From positions 1 to 64,000 of the forward strand of contig WTFY01000003.1 in assembly GCA_011523795.1 (NCBI GenBank): 64,000 bases of DNA. Direction: 5' to 3'. The position numbers and the translations under genes were made by a program. Of the stretch, positions 19,571 to 29,370 are shown in pieces. Position 1 is the stretch's first letter, and every line of letters begins with the position of its first letter. This DNA is from Gammaproteobacteria bacterium. Lineage in GTDB: Bacteria; Pseudomonadota; Gammaproteobacteria; UBA4575. The notes beneath the pieces are model-generated. The model worked only from the letters and a program-made list of their open reading frames with translations, ran no database searches and was not told where the DNA came from.

Positions 19571-19912
19571 ATGATGCCCAAAAAGCAGCTTTACAAAATC
19601 AGCTTTTATAACTTGGACAAGATATACGAAGTCTATGCTCATCAGGTATACCAGTCTGATTTGTACGGGTTCGTTACCATAGAAGGCCTGACATTTGATG
19701 AGAGATCAAAGGTCGTCGTAGACCCTGGTGAAGAAAAGCTCAAGTCCGAGTTCAAGCAGGTAAAACGGTTTTTTGTGCCGATGCATGCCATCATCCGGAT
19801 AGATGAGGTGGATAAGCAGGGCGTATCAAAAATTTCTGAGGCTGGAGAAAATGTCGCGCATTTCCCATCATCGGTCTATAGCCCTGGTAATGATAGAGGC
19901 AAGAAATCGTAG
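19571..19912 (+). CDS. DUF1820 family protein
   Basis: 113 residues. YKISFYNLDKIYEVYAHQVYQSD, then GFVTIEGLTF and KRFFVPMHAIIRIDEV, match the small DUF1820 family common in gammaproteobacteria, whose function is not known. The C-terminal part is rich in Ser/Pro/Gly and probably disordered. It sits between icd and a tRNA gene. An ATG three bases later (19574) is equally good as start. Confidence 0.8.
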   Translation: MMPKKQLYKISFYNLDKIYEVYAHQVYQSDLYGFVTIEGLTFDERSKVVVDPGEEKLKSEFKQVKRFFVPMHAIIRIDEVDKQGVSKISEAGENVAHFPSSVYSPGNDRGKKS

Positions 19913-19988
19913 CCGGCAGGGTATCAGCAGTAGGCTAAAGGGCAGATAATGCTGCTTGTGTCCTGAATACAGTTTCGGATTACAACTT

Positions 19989-20080
19989 GGAGAGATGCCG
20001 GAGTGGTCGAACGGGCTCGCCTGGAAAGTGAGTGTGTCCTCAACGGGGCACCGAGGGTTCGAATCCCTCTCTCTCCGCCA
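19989..20080 (+). tRNA. tRNA-Ser (anticodon GGA)
   Basis: A 92-base gene with CCA encoded. The acceptor stem ggagaga pairs with tctctcc. The anticodon stem ctcgc/gtgag encloses loop ctGGAaa (anticodon at 20023-20025). A long variable arm typical of serine tRNAs and the T-loop ggttcgaatcc are present. It reads UCC and UCU. Confidence 0.97.
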
Positions 20081-20410
20081 GGAAAACATTGAGTTGTAGA
20101 CAAAGCACGTATCAAGACAGCCTCCTTGAACGTAGTGCAGAAAGTACACCTGTAGCGGGTTTTGAAAACTTTTTTTCCACATTTTCATCAGTACATTTTC
20201 TAAATGGCAGCTTGCCTCAAGCAGGGATTGAAGCTTTTAATTTTGGTATGCAAACAGTGGCAAGAATAAATTAAATTCATGAGCAGGGTACGGTATCAGT
20301 CACCACATTTTGGATGACTAACATTCATTGGTGATCATTTCTATTAATGATGGTTTCCTGTATCACTATATGTATTTTAAAAAGCCATGTTGTTAGGTTA
20401 TAGTCATAAT
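20081..20410. other. 330-bp stretch between tRNA-Ser and SRP RNA
   Basis: No gene supported. Short frames overlap the tRNA and have no family resemblance. No clear promoter hexamers seen, although the SRP RNA must be transcribed from here. Confidence 0.4.
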
Positions 20411-20523
<113 letters not shown>

Positions 20524-20561
20524 TTAACTGCTGAAAGAGAGTATCCTGCACAGTTTTCACG

Positions 20562-22142
20562 ATGAGTTATCAAGTCCTGGCCCGCAAATGGCGGCCAAAA
20601 AGATTTACTGAAGTAGTAGGTCAAGCTCATGTTGTGAAGGCCTTGACCAATGCCTTAGAGCAGCAACGACTGCATCACGCATACTTGTTTACAGGTACTC
20701 GTGGAGTTGGCAAAACCACTCTCGCACGTATTTTTGCCAAGTGTTTAAGCTGTGAACAAGGTGCAAGTGCCAATCCGTGTAGTACATGCAGTGCATGCCA
20801 GGAAATTGATGAAGGTCGATACATTGACCTTATAGAAGTGGATGCTGCCTCTCGTACAAAAGTCGAGGATACACGCGAGTTACTCGATAATGTGCAATAT
20901 AGTCCGACCAGAGGGCGCTTCAAGGTTTATCTTATTGACGAAGTTCATATGCTATCTGGACATAGCTTCAATGCATTACTCAAAACTTTGGAAGAGCCTC
21001 CACCACATGTAAAGTTTCTTCTGGCAACGACTGACCCCCAAAAATTACCAATTACTGTGTTGTCACGGTGTTTGCAGTTTAATTTGAAAAAACTGCCCAG
21101 TGACGCAATGGTTCAACAACTGGAAAATCTCATGCAGGCGGAAAACTTACCGTTTGAAAAACCTGCACTACTTTCGATAGCAAAGGCAGCAGATGGCAGT
21201 ATGCGAGATGCATTGAGTCTGCTTGACCAGGCTATCGCCTACAGTGAAGAAAATGTGACCGAGATCGCGGTTCAAGACATGCTAGGAACTGTTCCAAGGG
21301 AAAATTTGTACAACCTGATGCAGGCATTGGTTGATGAGGATGCCTCCAGGGTCATGGCAAGTACACATGAATTGGCACAATTATCTGCAGATTTCAGCGG
21401 TCTATTTGAAGACATCATTGATATTCTCCATCAAACTGCAATTATCCAGGCCTTGCAGCGTCCTGCAGATTGCGTAGGGTTTGATGAGGCTTTAGTAGAC
21501 CAGTTGGGCAAACGTTTAAGTCCTGAAGACGTGCAGTTGTTTTATCAGATTGCACTGATTGGCAGACGTGATATGAATCTTTCAACATCACCGCAAAGCG
21601 CCCTGGAAATGACGTTATTGCGTATGCTCGCATTCAGGCCGGTTGATCAAGTCTCTACCAAGCCAGAAAAGGTCAGTGAACGCGATGAGTCGGTGAAGCA
21701 TGAATTTCCCACAAAAGCTGAACATGTGGTCAATGCTACGGTGCAAGACCTTGCAAGCGGTGAGGGATGGTCAAAGGTAACAGAAACTTTAAATCTAAAA
21801 GGTGCAGCTTATGAACTGGCTGTTCGTTGCAGCGTAAACAAGGTTATAGGCAATCAAATTGAGCTTGTTCTTTCGAAAGAGCACGAGAGCATCGCGGCAG
21901 AAGGTACCTGTAGAAAACTGGAACAGGCTCTACAGGCCTACTTTGGTCAAAAAGAGATCAGGGTAAGCCTTGAACTGACTTCTGATGATATTGACACCCC
22001 GGCTAACAAGAAAGATCAAATGATGAAGCAGAGACAGCGATTAGCCGAAAAATACGTTGAAGAAGATGAAACAATCAGAGAACTTAAGCTGAGTTTTGGT
22101 GCTCAGATTGTTCCTGGTTCAGTGAAGCCTATTGGAGAATAA
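20562..22142 (+). CDS. dnaX: DNA polymerase III tau/gamma subunit
   Basis: 526 residues. The clamp-loader ATPase has Walker A GTRGVGKTTLARIF, the zinc-binding cluster CLSCEQG...CSTCSAC, Walker B LIDEVHML and the sensor 1/SRC region TTDPQKLPITVLSRC. The tau-specific C-terminus is shorter than in E. coli (643 residues). I looked for the A-AAA-AAG slippery heptamer that makes gamma in E. coli and did not find it, so the product may be tau only. It heads the dnaX-ybaB-recR operon. Confidence 0.96.
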   Translation: MSYQVLARKWRPKRFTEVVGQAHVVKALTNALEQQRLHHAYLFTGTRGVGKTTLARIFAKCLSCEQGASANPCSTCSACQEIDEGRYIDLIEVDAASRTKVEDTRELLDNVQYSPTRGRFKVYLIDEVHMLSGHSFNALLKTLEEPPPHVKFLLATTDPQKLPITVLSRCLQFNLKKLPSDAMVQQLENLMQAENLPFEKPALLSIAKAADGSMRDALSLLDQAIAYSEENVTEIAVQDMLGTVPRENLYNLMQALVDEDASRVMASTHELAQLSADFSGLFEDIIDILHQTAIIQALQRPADCVGFDEALVDQLGKRLSPEDVQLFYQIALIGRRDMNLSTSPQSALEMTLLRMLAFRPVDQVSTKPEKVSERDESVKHEFPTKAEHVVNATVQDLASGEGWSKVTETLNLKGAAYELAVRCSVNKVIGNQIELVLSKEHESIAAEGTCRKLEQALQAYFGQKEIRVSLELTSDDIDTPANKKDQMMKQRQRLAEKYVEEDETIRELKLSFGAQIVPGSVKPIGE

Positions 22143-22144
22143 AT

Positions 22145-22471
22145 ATGACGCAAGGTGGGTTAGGGAACCTGATGAAGCAGGCCCAAAAAATTCAACAAGA
22201 CATGAAGAAAGCGCAGGAAGAGTTGAAAAACCTCGAAGTTGAAGGACAAGCTGGAGGAGGACTGGTAAAAATAGTCATGACAGGTAAGCATGAGGTGCGC
22301 AAGGTATGTATAGAAGACAGCCTACTGGAAGAGGATAGGGACATGCTCGAGGATTTAGTAGCCGCAGCTATCAACGACGCATCAAATAAAGTGGAGCAGT
22401 TGACAAAAGATCAGCTTTCAAGTTTGACAGGTGGTTTGAATTTGCCTGCCGGGCTTAAGATACCATTTTAG
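22145..22471 (+). CDS. ybaB: YbaB/EbfC nucleoid-associated protein
   Basis: 108 residues. The N-terminal helix [20 protein letters not shown], then the conserved [18 protein letters not shown] strand region and a C-terminal Gly/Pro-rich end. It forms a dimer that binds DNA. It starts 2 bases after the dnaX stop codon and sits before recR, the standard operon. Confidence 0.95.
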   Translation: MTQGGLGNLMKQAQKIQQDMKKAQEELKNLEVEGQAGGGLVKIVMTGKHEVRKVCIEDSLLEEDRDMLEDLVAAAINDASNKVEQLTKDQLSSLTGGLNLPAGLKIPF

Positions 22472-22476
22472 GCCAT

Positions 22477-23097
22477 ATGTCAAAAATTCAATATGGTGAC
22501 AAGTCATCCTTGTCACTGCTTGATGCATTGGTTGAATCACTGAAATGTTTACCAGGTGTAGGGCCGAAGTCTGCACAACGCATGGCCTTTCACTTGTTAC
22601 AGCGCGACCGGGATGGTGCCAAAATATTGGCGCACACTTTAAATCGGGCGATTAGAGATATTGGCCACTGTAAGTCCTGCCGTATCTTGACTGAGCAGGA
22701 ATACTGTTCAATATGCCTGGATGATTCACGGGTTCGTACAAAAATATGTGTTGTTGAAAATCCAGCAGATGTTTTGGCGATTGAGAAAAGCACTGATTAC
22801 AAAGGTGTATACTTCGTGCTCATGGGCCGCCTGTCTCCTCTTGATGGTATTGGACCCCAAGAATTAGGTCTCAATGTTCTTGAAGGCCGCCTGAAGAGTG
22901 ACGCAGTTGATGAACTGATTCTGGCCACAAACTCTACAGTTGAGGGAGAAGTCACTGCTCATGTCCTGAGTGAAATGGCAAGCAGGCATCGAATACAGAC
23001 GACACGTCTGGCACAAGGCGTGCCTGTAGGAGGAGAGCTGGAATTTGTGGATCAAAACACGATTGCACAAGCATTTGCAGGAAGAAAAAGCTACTAG
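22477..23097 (+). CDS. recR: Recombination protein RecR
   Basis: 206 residues. Helix-hairpin-helix region [18 protein letters not shown]4 zinc finger CKSC...CSIC, Toprim domain with [13 protein letters not shown] and the C-terminal Walker-B-like segment through [16 protein letters not shown]. With RecO (and RecF) it loads RecA on gapped DNA. Third gene of the dnaX operon. Confidence 0.96.
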   Translation: MSKIQYGDKSSLSLLDALVESLKCLPGVGPKSAQRMAFHLLQRDRDGAKILAHTLNRAIRDIGHCKSCRILTEQEYCSICLDDSRVRTKICVVENPADVLAIEKSTDYKGVYFVLMGRLSPLDGIGPQELGLNVLEGRLKSDAVDELILATNSTVEGEVTAHVLSEMASRHRIQTTRLAQGVPVGGELEFVDQNTIAQAFAGRKSY

Positions 23098-23240
23098 AAT
23101 CACAAATCTTGTTACTCTTTGATGCGGGGGTGATCACTGCTTATGTAGTGAATGTGGTGAAAGGACCTCATTTGTCATGGGTGGCGATGCTTGTCATTGC
23201 CTTGTAATCAGGCTGGGAATGAAATGGGCAAGGGAAGTAC

Positions 23241-23783
23241 ATGAGCGCTGGCAATTTGATTTGGATAGACTTGGAAATGACAGGTCTTGATCCGTTCAAA
23301 GATCGCATAATTGAAATTGCAGTCGTGGTTACTGATAAGGATCTGGAGGAAATTGCTGTAGGGCCCGTGTTTGCAATCCATCAGGAAGCTTCTGTAATGG
23401 ATGCCATGGATGATTGGAATACGAAGCAACATGCCCAGTCAGGGCTTACCCAGAGGGTGGGTGAAAGCAGTGTTAGTGAACGAGAGGCTGAGATCGCGGT
23501 TTTAAATTTTATTCGCCAGCATGTTCCAAGCAATCATTCACCAATGTGTGGCAATAGCATTTGTCAGGACCGGCGATTTTTAGCGCGTTTGATGCCTGAA
23601 TTGGAAAGCTATTTTCACTACCGTAATCTTGATGTCAGCACACTCAAAGAGCTAGCCCGGCGCTGGTACCCTGACTTAAAAGGTTTTGAGAAAGAATCCA
23701 AGCACCTCGCGCTTTCTGATATTCGTAATTCCATCGAAGAACTAAAATACTACCGTAAACACCTGTTAAGAAATAGGGTATAG
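23241..23783 (+). CDS. orn: Oligoribonuclease
   Basis: 180 residues, a DEDDh 3'-5' exoribonuclease that clears short RNAs and pGpG. Exo I is [11 protein letters not shown], exo II includes [13 protein letters not shown] and exo [17 protein letters not shown], so all acidic ligands and the general-base His are present. It converges on nadB with an 8-base gap. Confidence 0.96.
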   Translation: MSAGNLIWIDLEMTGLDPFKDRIIEIAVVVTDKDLEEIAVGPVFAIHQEASVMDAMDDWNTKQHAQSGLTQRVGESSVSEREAEIAVLNFIRQHVPSNHSPMCGNSICQDRRFLARLMPELESYFHYRNLDVSTLKELARRWYPDLKGFEKESKHLALSDIRNSIEELKYYRKHLLRNRV

Positions 23784-23791
23784 AAAGGGCT

Positions 23792-25438
23792 TCAGGATGC
23801 CTTTTGCACTGGTTTCACTTTTTGATGCTTTGTAGTCAGGTTTAACACCGTATCGATGTGTTCCAGTTGGGGATCTGTATATAGATAATCAAGTGTGTAG
23901 TGAAGTCCACGGCTTTCTTTTCTGGATAATGCACTTCTGATAATTATTTCCGCGACTAGCGTAATATTTCTCAACTCGATCAAGTCACTGCTTACTCGGA
24001 AGTTGCTGTAATACTCATCAATTTCCGAGATTAGCAAATCAACCCGATGCTTTGCGCGCTGTAGCCGTTTGGTTGTCCGCACAATACCCACATAATCCCA
24101 CATGAATCTTCGCAACTCGTCCCAGTTGTGAGCAACAACGATTTCCTCGTCAGGTTCAGTTACGCGGCTTTCGTCCCAGGGCGGGATGTCAAGGTTTGAT
24201 GTTTCGGGAAGGCGTCTAGTATTGATGTCTATACTTGCCAAGTTGGCAAATACTAAACACTCAAGCAGTGAATTGCTCGCCATTCTATTCGCCCCATGCA
24301 AGCCAGTATGACTGGTTTCGCCAATCGCATATAGAAATTTGACATCTGTTCGGCCGTGCAGGTCCGTCATGATTCCCCCACAAGTGTAATGTGCTGCCGG
24401 TACAACGGGTACAGGCTCTTTGGTCATGTCATATCCGGATTTGAGGCAGCGTGCATATACATTGGGGAAATGCCTTTCTATAAATTTCTTCGGCTTGTGG
24501 CTGATATCGATGTATACACAGTCAATGCCTAGTTTTTTCATTTTGTGATCAATGGCTCTGGCTACAATGTCTCGAGGTGCGAGCACACCGCGTGGGTCAA
24601 ATTCATGCATAAATTCTGAACCGTCAGGTAGCAGGAGTTTTCCGCCCTCTCCGCGGATACTTTCAGTGATGAGGTATGATTTTGCATCAGGGTGATACAG
24701 GCATGTAGGGTGAAACTGAATGAATTCCATATTTGCTATTCGACAGCCCGCACGCCAGGCCATGGCTATGCCGTCTCCCGATGCCCCGTCAGGGTTGCTT
24801 GTATAAAGGTAGACCTTACCTGCTCCGCCCGTTGCGAGTACCGTGTATTTAGCTTTGAAGGTGTCTATATGCTGTTTTTTAGTATTCAGCACGTATGCTC
24901 CAACACACTGATTGCCCGATTCAGACGTTTGGTTTTGGACAAGCTTATTCGTTGTAATCAGATCGACAGTTATGTGATGCTCAAAAATGCTGATATGTTC
25001 TTGCTCGGATGCATGCCTGATTAGTTCATTTTGTATGGCCCATCCCGTCGCATCTGCTGCATGCACGATCCTGCGCTGGGTATGCCCACCTTCTCGAGTT
25101 AAGTGCAGATAGGATTTTCCAGCCGAATCAGTTTCACGCGTGAATTGTATGCCTAGATCAGTCAGCCAAGAGACCATTTCTCTGCCATAAGATGCTGTGT
25201 GGTACACTACCTCTTCATCACAGAGTCCAGCACCGGCGTCTATAGTATCCGCAACATGCAGGTCTATCGAATCTTCTTCATCAATTACGGCAGACATACC
25301 ACCCTGTGCCCAAGCAGTACTACCTGCATCCAGGGAACCTTTGGAAAGTACAGCGATCTTTAGCCTTGGGTCAATGCGTAGTGCCAAGCTTAATCCTGCT
25401 GCTCCACTGCCAATAATCAAAACGTCAAATTCATGCAT
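23792..25438 (-). CDS. nadB: L-aspartate oxidase
   Basis: 548 residues. First enzyme of de novo NAD synthesis: L-aspartate to iminoaspartate. The FAD-binding N-terminus is [15 protein letters not shown]. The flavin and active-site region has [12 protein letters not shown], the [15 protein letters not shown] block and YTCGGI. The helical C-terminus has the [12 protein letters not shown] segment. The length matches gamma-proteobacterial NadB. As in E. coli it is divergent from rpoE, separated by 189 bases. Confidence 0.96.
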   Translation of the reverse strand: MHEFDVLIIGSGAAGLSLALRIDPRLKIAVLSKGSLDAGSTAWAQGGMSAVIDEEDSIDLHVADTIDAGAGLCDEEVVYHTASYGREMVSWLTDLGIQFTRETDSAGKSYLHLTREGGHTQRRIVHAADATGWAIQNELIRHASEQEHISIFEHHITVDLITTNKLVQNQTSESGNQCVGAYVLNTKKQHIDTFKAKYTVLATGGAGKVYLYTSNPDGASGDGIAMAWRAGCRIANMEFIQFHPTCLYHPDAKSYLITESIRGEGGKLLLPDGSEFMHEFDPRGVLAPRDIVARAIDHKMKKLGIDCVYIDISHKPKKFIERHFPNVYARCLKSGYDMTKEPVPVVPAAHYTCGGIMTDLHGRTDVKFLYAIGETSHTGLHGANRMASNSLLECLVFANLASIDINTRRLPETSNLDIPPWDESRVTEPDEEIVVAHNWDELRRFMWDYVGIVRTTKRLQRAKHRVDLLISEIDEYYSNFRVSSDLIELRNITLVAEIIIRSALSRKESRGLHYTLDYLYTDPQLEHIDTVLNLTTKHQKVKPVQKAS

Positions 25439-25551
25439 TGCTAAAGAAAATTTGGGGTTGTTCTCGGTGAAATGGTGCCAAAATTTGATCTATTCAGTTT
25501 AGCAAATCTTTACTTCATGATATCTAAAGAAAAACTAAATGTACTTGAAAA

Positions 25552-25578
25552 GAACTCTTATATCTTAAAATTGTCTTA
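25552..25578 (+). promoter_or_regulatory. Candidate sigma-E autoregulated promoter of rpoE
   Basis: gaactc at 25552-25557, 16 bases, then tctta at 25574-25578, resembling the sigma-E consensus GAACTT-N16-TCTGA. It lies about 50 bases before the rpoE ATG. Sigma-E promoters upstream of rpoE are known in the family; the match here is partial. Confidence 0.4.
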
Positions 25579-25627
25579 TAGCTACGGCGACAGCTATGGA
25601 TAGCAGAAATACAGGGGCCAGTCCTAA

Positions 25628-26200
25628 ATGGACACAAGTGATAATGATAAAGAACTTGTAAAGAGAGCCAAGCAAGGAGATAGGGCGGCTTTCGATGCGC
25701 TGGTAACCAAGTATCAATATAGAGTCATTAATCTGGTTGGGCGATTTGTAAAAGATGGAGATGAGGCTCAGGATGTTGCGCAAGAGGCATTCATCAAGGC
25801 TTACAGAGGGCTGGCAAATTTTAGAGGTGACAGCACATTCTATACATGGCTGTATCAGGTTGTGATTAATTCTGCTAAGAATTATATAGTATCCAAGAGT
25901 CGTAAGACTCCACCCAGGGCAATTGACATAGAAGAGGCAGAGCACATGGGTGCAGCTTCTATGAAAGAGTTGGATACACCCGAAGGGCATATGCTGACTG
26001 AAGAGATAGAAAGAGTGGTCTGGCAGGCTATTCAGGAGCTTCAGGAAGATTTAAAGACGGCTATTACTCTGCGCGAAATAGACGGAATGACTTATGAAGA
26101 AATAGCTAGTGTAATGGATTGTCCGGTCGGGACAGTCAGATCGAGGATCTTTCGGGCACGTGCGGCCATAGATAAATATCTCAAACCACTTTTGTACTGA
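25628..26200 (+). CDS. rpoE: RNA polymerase sigma-E factor (RpoE/AlgU)
   Basis: 190 residues, an ECF sigma factor for envelope stress. Region 2 has QYRVINLVGRFVKDGDEAQD and FRGDSTFYTWLYQVVINSAKNY; region 4 has ITLREIDGMTYEEIA and CPVGTVRSRIFRARA. It is followed by rseA, rseB and a mucD-type protease gene, so its usual control by regulated proteolysis is encoded in place. Confidence 0.96.
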   Translation: MDTSDNDKELVKRAKQGDRAAFDALVTKYQYRVINLVGRFVKDGDEAQDVAQEAFIKAYRGLANFRGDSTFYTWLYQVVINSAKNYIVSKSRKTPPRAIDIEEAEHMGAASMKELDTPEGHMLTEEIERVVWQAIQELQEDLKTAITLREIDGMTYEEIASVMDCPVGTVRSRIFRARAAIDKYLKPLLY

Positions 26201-26220
26201 TTACATGGGGAGATAGAATC

Positions 26221-26775
26221 ATGAGGGAAGCAGACCAGGAACTCATATCCAGAATACTGGATGAGAATATCTCCGAGCTTGAAACCAGGCGAATTTTAAA
26301 AGTAGTCAAGCAGAATCCCGAAGCGTACACGATGTTTCAACGTTACAGTCTCATCGGGCATGCCATGCGTGGAGAATTGCCTGCCAGGTTAAATCAGGAT
26401 TTCAACAAGGACGTAATGAACCGGTTGATTTCCAAGCATGATGCCAAAGAAAATGTTGACGTTAGCAGGCATCGGAATAAGGTGAGGCTATCTGTGGCCT
26501 TGGGAGTCATAGCCATGTTTACCGCGCTTTTCTTTATAACAGCGCAGAATTTGGTGCAACATGATCTGAATGGAGTTACTCCTTCATTAGATACAATTGC
26601 TGAGCAAGAGAGTGATGAAATACGGCAGGATTTCATCTTGAATCCAAAGGCTGCAGAAGACTTTAACAGTTATATTGTTAACCATGCGGAATATGCCTCG
26701 CCGCGTGTATCCATTCCACATGTGAGAATTGTGAGTGATAACCGGGGCTATCATCTAGAGCATAGTGATCAATAA
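26221..26775 (+). CDS. rseA: Anti-sigma-E factor RseA/MucA
   Basis: 184 residues. The N-terminal cytoplasmic sigma-binding domain (RRILKVVKQNPEAYTMFQRY) ends near residue 85. One membrane helix follows at about 89-108 (SVALGVIAMFTALFFITAQN), then a periplasmic tail. It sequesters RpoE until cleaved by DegS/RseP-type proteases. Its TAA stop shares a base with the rseB ATG. Confidence 0.9.
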   Translation: MREADQELISRILDENISELETRRILKVVKQNPEAYTMFQRYSLIGHAMRGELPARLNQDFNKDVMNRLISKHDAKENVDVSRHRNKVRLSVALGVIAMFTALFFITAQNLVQHDLNGVTPSLDTIAEQESDEIRQDFILNPKAAEDFNSYIVNHAEYASPRVSIPHVRIVSDNRGYHLEHSDQ

Positions 26776-27746
26776 TGATGTTCGTGATTAGAGTATTGTT
26801 GGTTTTTTTGCTGACTAGCGGCACGTTTTCTTCTGTATCCGCAGAAAACAAGATGTGGAAGCTATTGGGAGATATGAATCATGCACTGGAGACGAGCAAT
26901 TACCAGGGTACATTTGTATTTATTCATGACGGAATTGTCGAGGCTATGAGAATTGTACATGGTTATACCGATTATGGAGTCAGAGAGAAACTAGTTTCGC
27001 TGACTGGTGATGCGCGAGAAGTGATTCGGGATAAGGATTTGCTTACATGCATATTGCCCAAGGATAAGCTGGTTGTGATTGAGACTGCTAGGGCGGGTCA
27101 TGGCTTGCCATCTGTCCTGCTGGAAAATCTGGATCAGCTGGCAATTCGTTATCAACTTGAGGAAGCAGGCTCAGACCGCATTGCCGGATTCAGTTGTAAA
27201 ATTGTGCGGTTTGACCCCATGGATGCGTACCGTTATGGCCACGAATTATGTATCAATACTGAAACCGGGATGCTGCTTAAGTCCAGAACTTTTGACGTTG
27301 AAGGTGAAACGATTGAAAGCATGATGTTTACCAGTTTCCGTATGTTGGACCATGTTCCTGATTCAGCATTTGAGCACAGTACATCCCTTGAGGATTATAC
27401 CTGGAAGACTGTGGGGGCTAGTTTGAACGGGAAAATGCAGCCAGATCGTGCGTGGAAGATACGCAATCTGCCGCCAGGATTTTCACTGAGTAGTGTGACA
27501 CAACGCCTGATGAGTGCAAGCCGAAATCCTGTACAACATATTGTACTGACAGATGGTTTGGCATCTGTTTCTGTATTCATAAGTAAGGTGGAAGATCCCA
27601 AGCATATTTATCACGGTGCGCACAACAGAGGTGTGATCAACGTCTATGCGCGTGATTTAAACCGTCACCAGATTACTGTTATAGGAGAAGTTCCTAAAGA
27701 CACTGTAATAAGTATTGGTGAGTCGGTTTTTTATTCAGACCAGTAG
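26775..27746 (+). CDS. rseB: Sigma-E regulatory protein RseB/MucB
   Basis: 323 residues with a signal peptide ending near SSVSA. The MucB/RseB N-terminal domain has NYQGTFVFIHDGIVEAMRIVHGY, and the C-terminal domain continues from AWKIRNLPPGFSLSS. It binds the periplasmic part of RseA and senses mislocalised lipoproteins and LPS. Overlap with rseA implies translational coupling; a second in-frame ATG is at 26778. No rseC is present. Confidence 0.93.
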   Translation: MMFVIRVLLVFLLTSGTFSSVSAENKMWKLLGDMNHALETSNYQGTFVFIHDGIVEAMRIVHGYTDYGVREKLVSLTGDAREVIRDKDLLTCILPKDKLVVIETARAGHGLPSVLLENLDQLAIRYQLEEAGSDRIAGFSCKIVRFDPMDAYRYGHELCINTETGMLLKSRTFDVEGETIESMMFTSFRMLDHVPDSAFEHSTSLEDYTWKTVGASLNGKMQPDRAWKIRNLPPGFSLSSVTQRLMSASRNPVQHIVLTDGLASVSVFISKVEDPKHIYHGAHNRGVINVYARDLNRHQITVIGEVPKDTVISIGESVFYSDQ

Positions 27747-27823
27747 CGTATTTGCAATCGCGACAATCTGGTTTTTGCGAATACTCTTCAAATTTTCTTG
27801 TTGGCTACAGGAGTCAAGTTGCG

Positions 27824-29296
27824 ATGATTCATTTTTTTGGAAAACACACATTTCAGATGCTGAAAGAGCATCGGATCAGGAATATTTTTCTTGGTTATCT
27901 GGTGGCACAGCTAATTCTGGTTGCTGTGCCTGCTCATGCCCGCTACAGCCTGCCTGACTTTACGGAGCTTGTTGAAGAAACCGCTGGTGCTGTAGTCAAT
28001 ATCAGCACGAGCAAGCCAGTCAAGGCTCAAGGTGGTCTGCCGCCAGGAATGGAAATCCCAGAGCAATATAGAGATACTCCATTCGGTGATTTTTTCAATC
28101 GGTTTTTTGGTGAACCTGAGGAAAATGACGACAGGTATTTTAACTCACGTTCTCTGGGATCAGGATTTATCATCTCAGACGATGGTTATGTAATTACAAA
28201 CTATCATGTCATAAAAGGTGCAGATGAAATTATCGTGAAGCTGAGTGACCGTAGACAATTCGTTGCCGAGCTTGTCGGGAGTGATCCTCGAAGTGATATT
28301 GCATTGCTGAAATTGGATGCGACTGGACTGCCTGCTGTAAAGCTTGGGTCCTCTGAAAGTGTAAAGGTAGGCCAGTGGGTACTGGCAATTGGTTCCCCGT
28401 TCGGTTTTGATGCGTCAGTCACTGCAGGAATCGTAAGTGCTAAAGGGCGCAGCTTGCCAAGTGAAAATTATGTTCCCTTCATCCAAACAGATGTAGCCAT
28501 CAATCCAGGAAATTCCGGCAGCCCACTATTTGATCTTGACGGACATGTCGTTGGCATCAATTCCCAGATTTACACTCGTTCAGGTGGCTTCATGGGCCTT
28601 TCATTTGCAATTCCAATAGAAGTTGCAGTCGATGTTGTCAATCAGATCAAGGAGCATGGTCATGTATCCAGAGGGTGGCTCGGAGTTTATATACAGGAAG
28701 TTACTATGGAGCTTGCCGAGTCATTCGGTATGGATAAACCAGCAGGCGCCCTGGTTGCAAAGGTCTTGCCAAACAGTCCTGCAGAGGGAACTGATATTGA
28801 AGTCGGAGATATTATTTTGGATTTCAATGGTAAGGACGTGAAAAACTCTGCAGCTTTACCACCTATGGTGGGTCAGACAAAAGCTGGAGAGACAGTAAGA
28901 TTGAGAGTCATGCGAGATGGCAAAAACAGGGTCGTCAAGTTGAAGGTTGGTAAGTTGCCAGATAAGGACAAGATTCTCATGAGCGGACCGAATGAACTCG
29001 AGGAGCCCGAAGATACTGTACTCGGTCTATCATTGAGAGCACTTACTGAAGATGAAATCAAGGCGATGAAGCTGGAAGCTGGTGGTCTCGTGGTTCTCGA
29101 CGTACAAGGGGATTCGGCACGATCCGCCGGGATTCGTAATGGTGATGTGATCCAGATGGTCAACGGAAAGCCTGTCAGCACAGTTAGTGATATCAAAAAG
29201 CTGGTAGAAGGATTGCCGCCCGGCAAGTTTGTATCACTTTTCTTACAACGTCCACATGGCCCGGAGTTTTTAGCCATGCGTGTTCCCGAGCAATAA
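27824..29296 (+). CDS. mucD: Periplasmic Do-type serine protease (MucD/DegP/DegQ)
   Basis: 490 residues from ATG 27824 (ggag at 27810-27813). The longer frame starting at TTG 27752 lacks a signal-peptide-compatible N-terminus. The signal peptide ends at VPAHA. Trypsin-like triad: His128 (NYHVI), Asp158 (SDIALL) and Ser231 (PGNSGSP). Two PDZ domains follow (about 295-385 and 400-485). It degrades misfolded envelope proteins. Its place after rseB is the arrangement of Pseudomonas mucD, so sigma-E control is likely. Confidence 0.94.
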   Translation: MIHFFGKHTFQMLKEHRIRNIFLGYLVAQLILVAVPAHARYSLPDFTELVEETAGAVVNISTSKPVKAQGGLPPGMEIPEQYRDTPFGDFFNRFFGEPEENDDRYFNSRSLGSGFIISDDGYVITNYHVIKGADEIIVKLSDRRQFVAELVGSDPRSDIALLKLDATGLPAVKLGSSESVKVGQWVLAIGSPFGFDASVTAGIVSAKGRSLPSENYVPFIQTDVAINPGNSGSPLFDLDGHVVGINSQIYTRSGGFMGLSFAIPIEVAVDVVNQIKEHGHVSRGWLGVYIQEVTMELAESFGMDKPAGALVAKVLPNSPAEGTDIEVGDIILDFNGKDVKNSAALPPMVGQTKAGETVRLRVMRDGKNRVVKLKVGKLPDKDKILMSGPNELEEPEDTVLGLSLRALTEDEIKAMKLEAGGLVVLDVQGDSARSAGIRNGDVIQMVNGKPVSTVSDIKKLVEGLPPGKFVSLFLQRPHGPEFLAMRVPEQ

Positions 29297-29370
29297 GAAT
29301 ACGCGGTTACAGCATTTGTATCCTTGAGGCAACTTTAGCAACAGGATTTATTCGCACGGCCGGGTGGCAT

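Noticed and set aside
20032-20274. 80-residue frame
   Set aside because: Overlaps tRNA-Ser and has no protein-like pattern.
20562-22142. Programmed frameshift in dnaX
   Set aside because: No A-AAA-AAG heptamer found, so I do not claim a gamma product.
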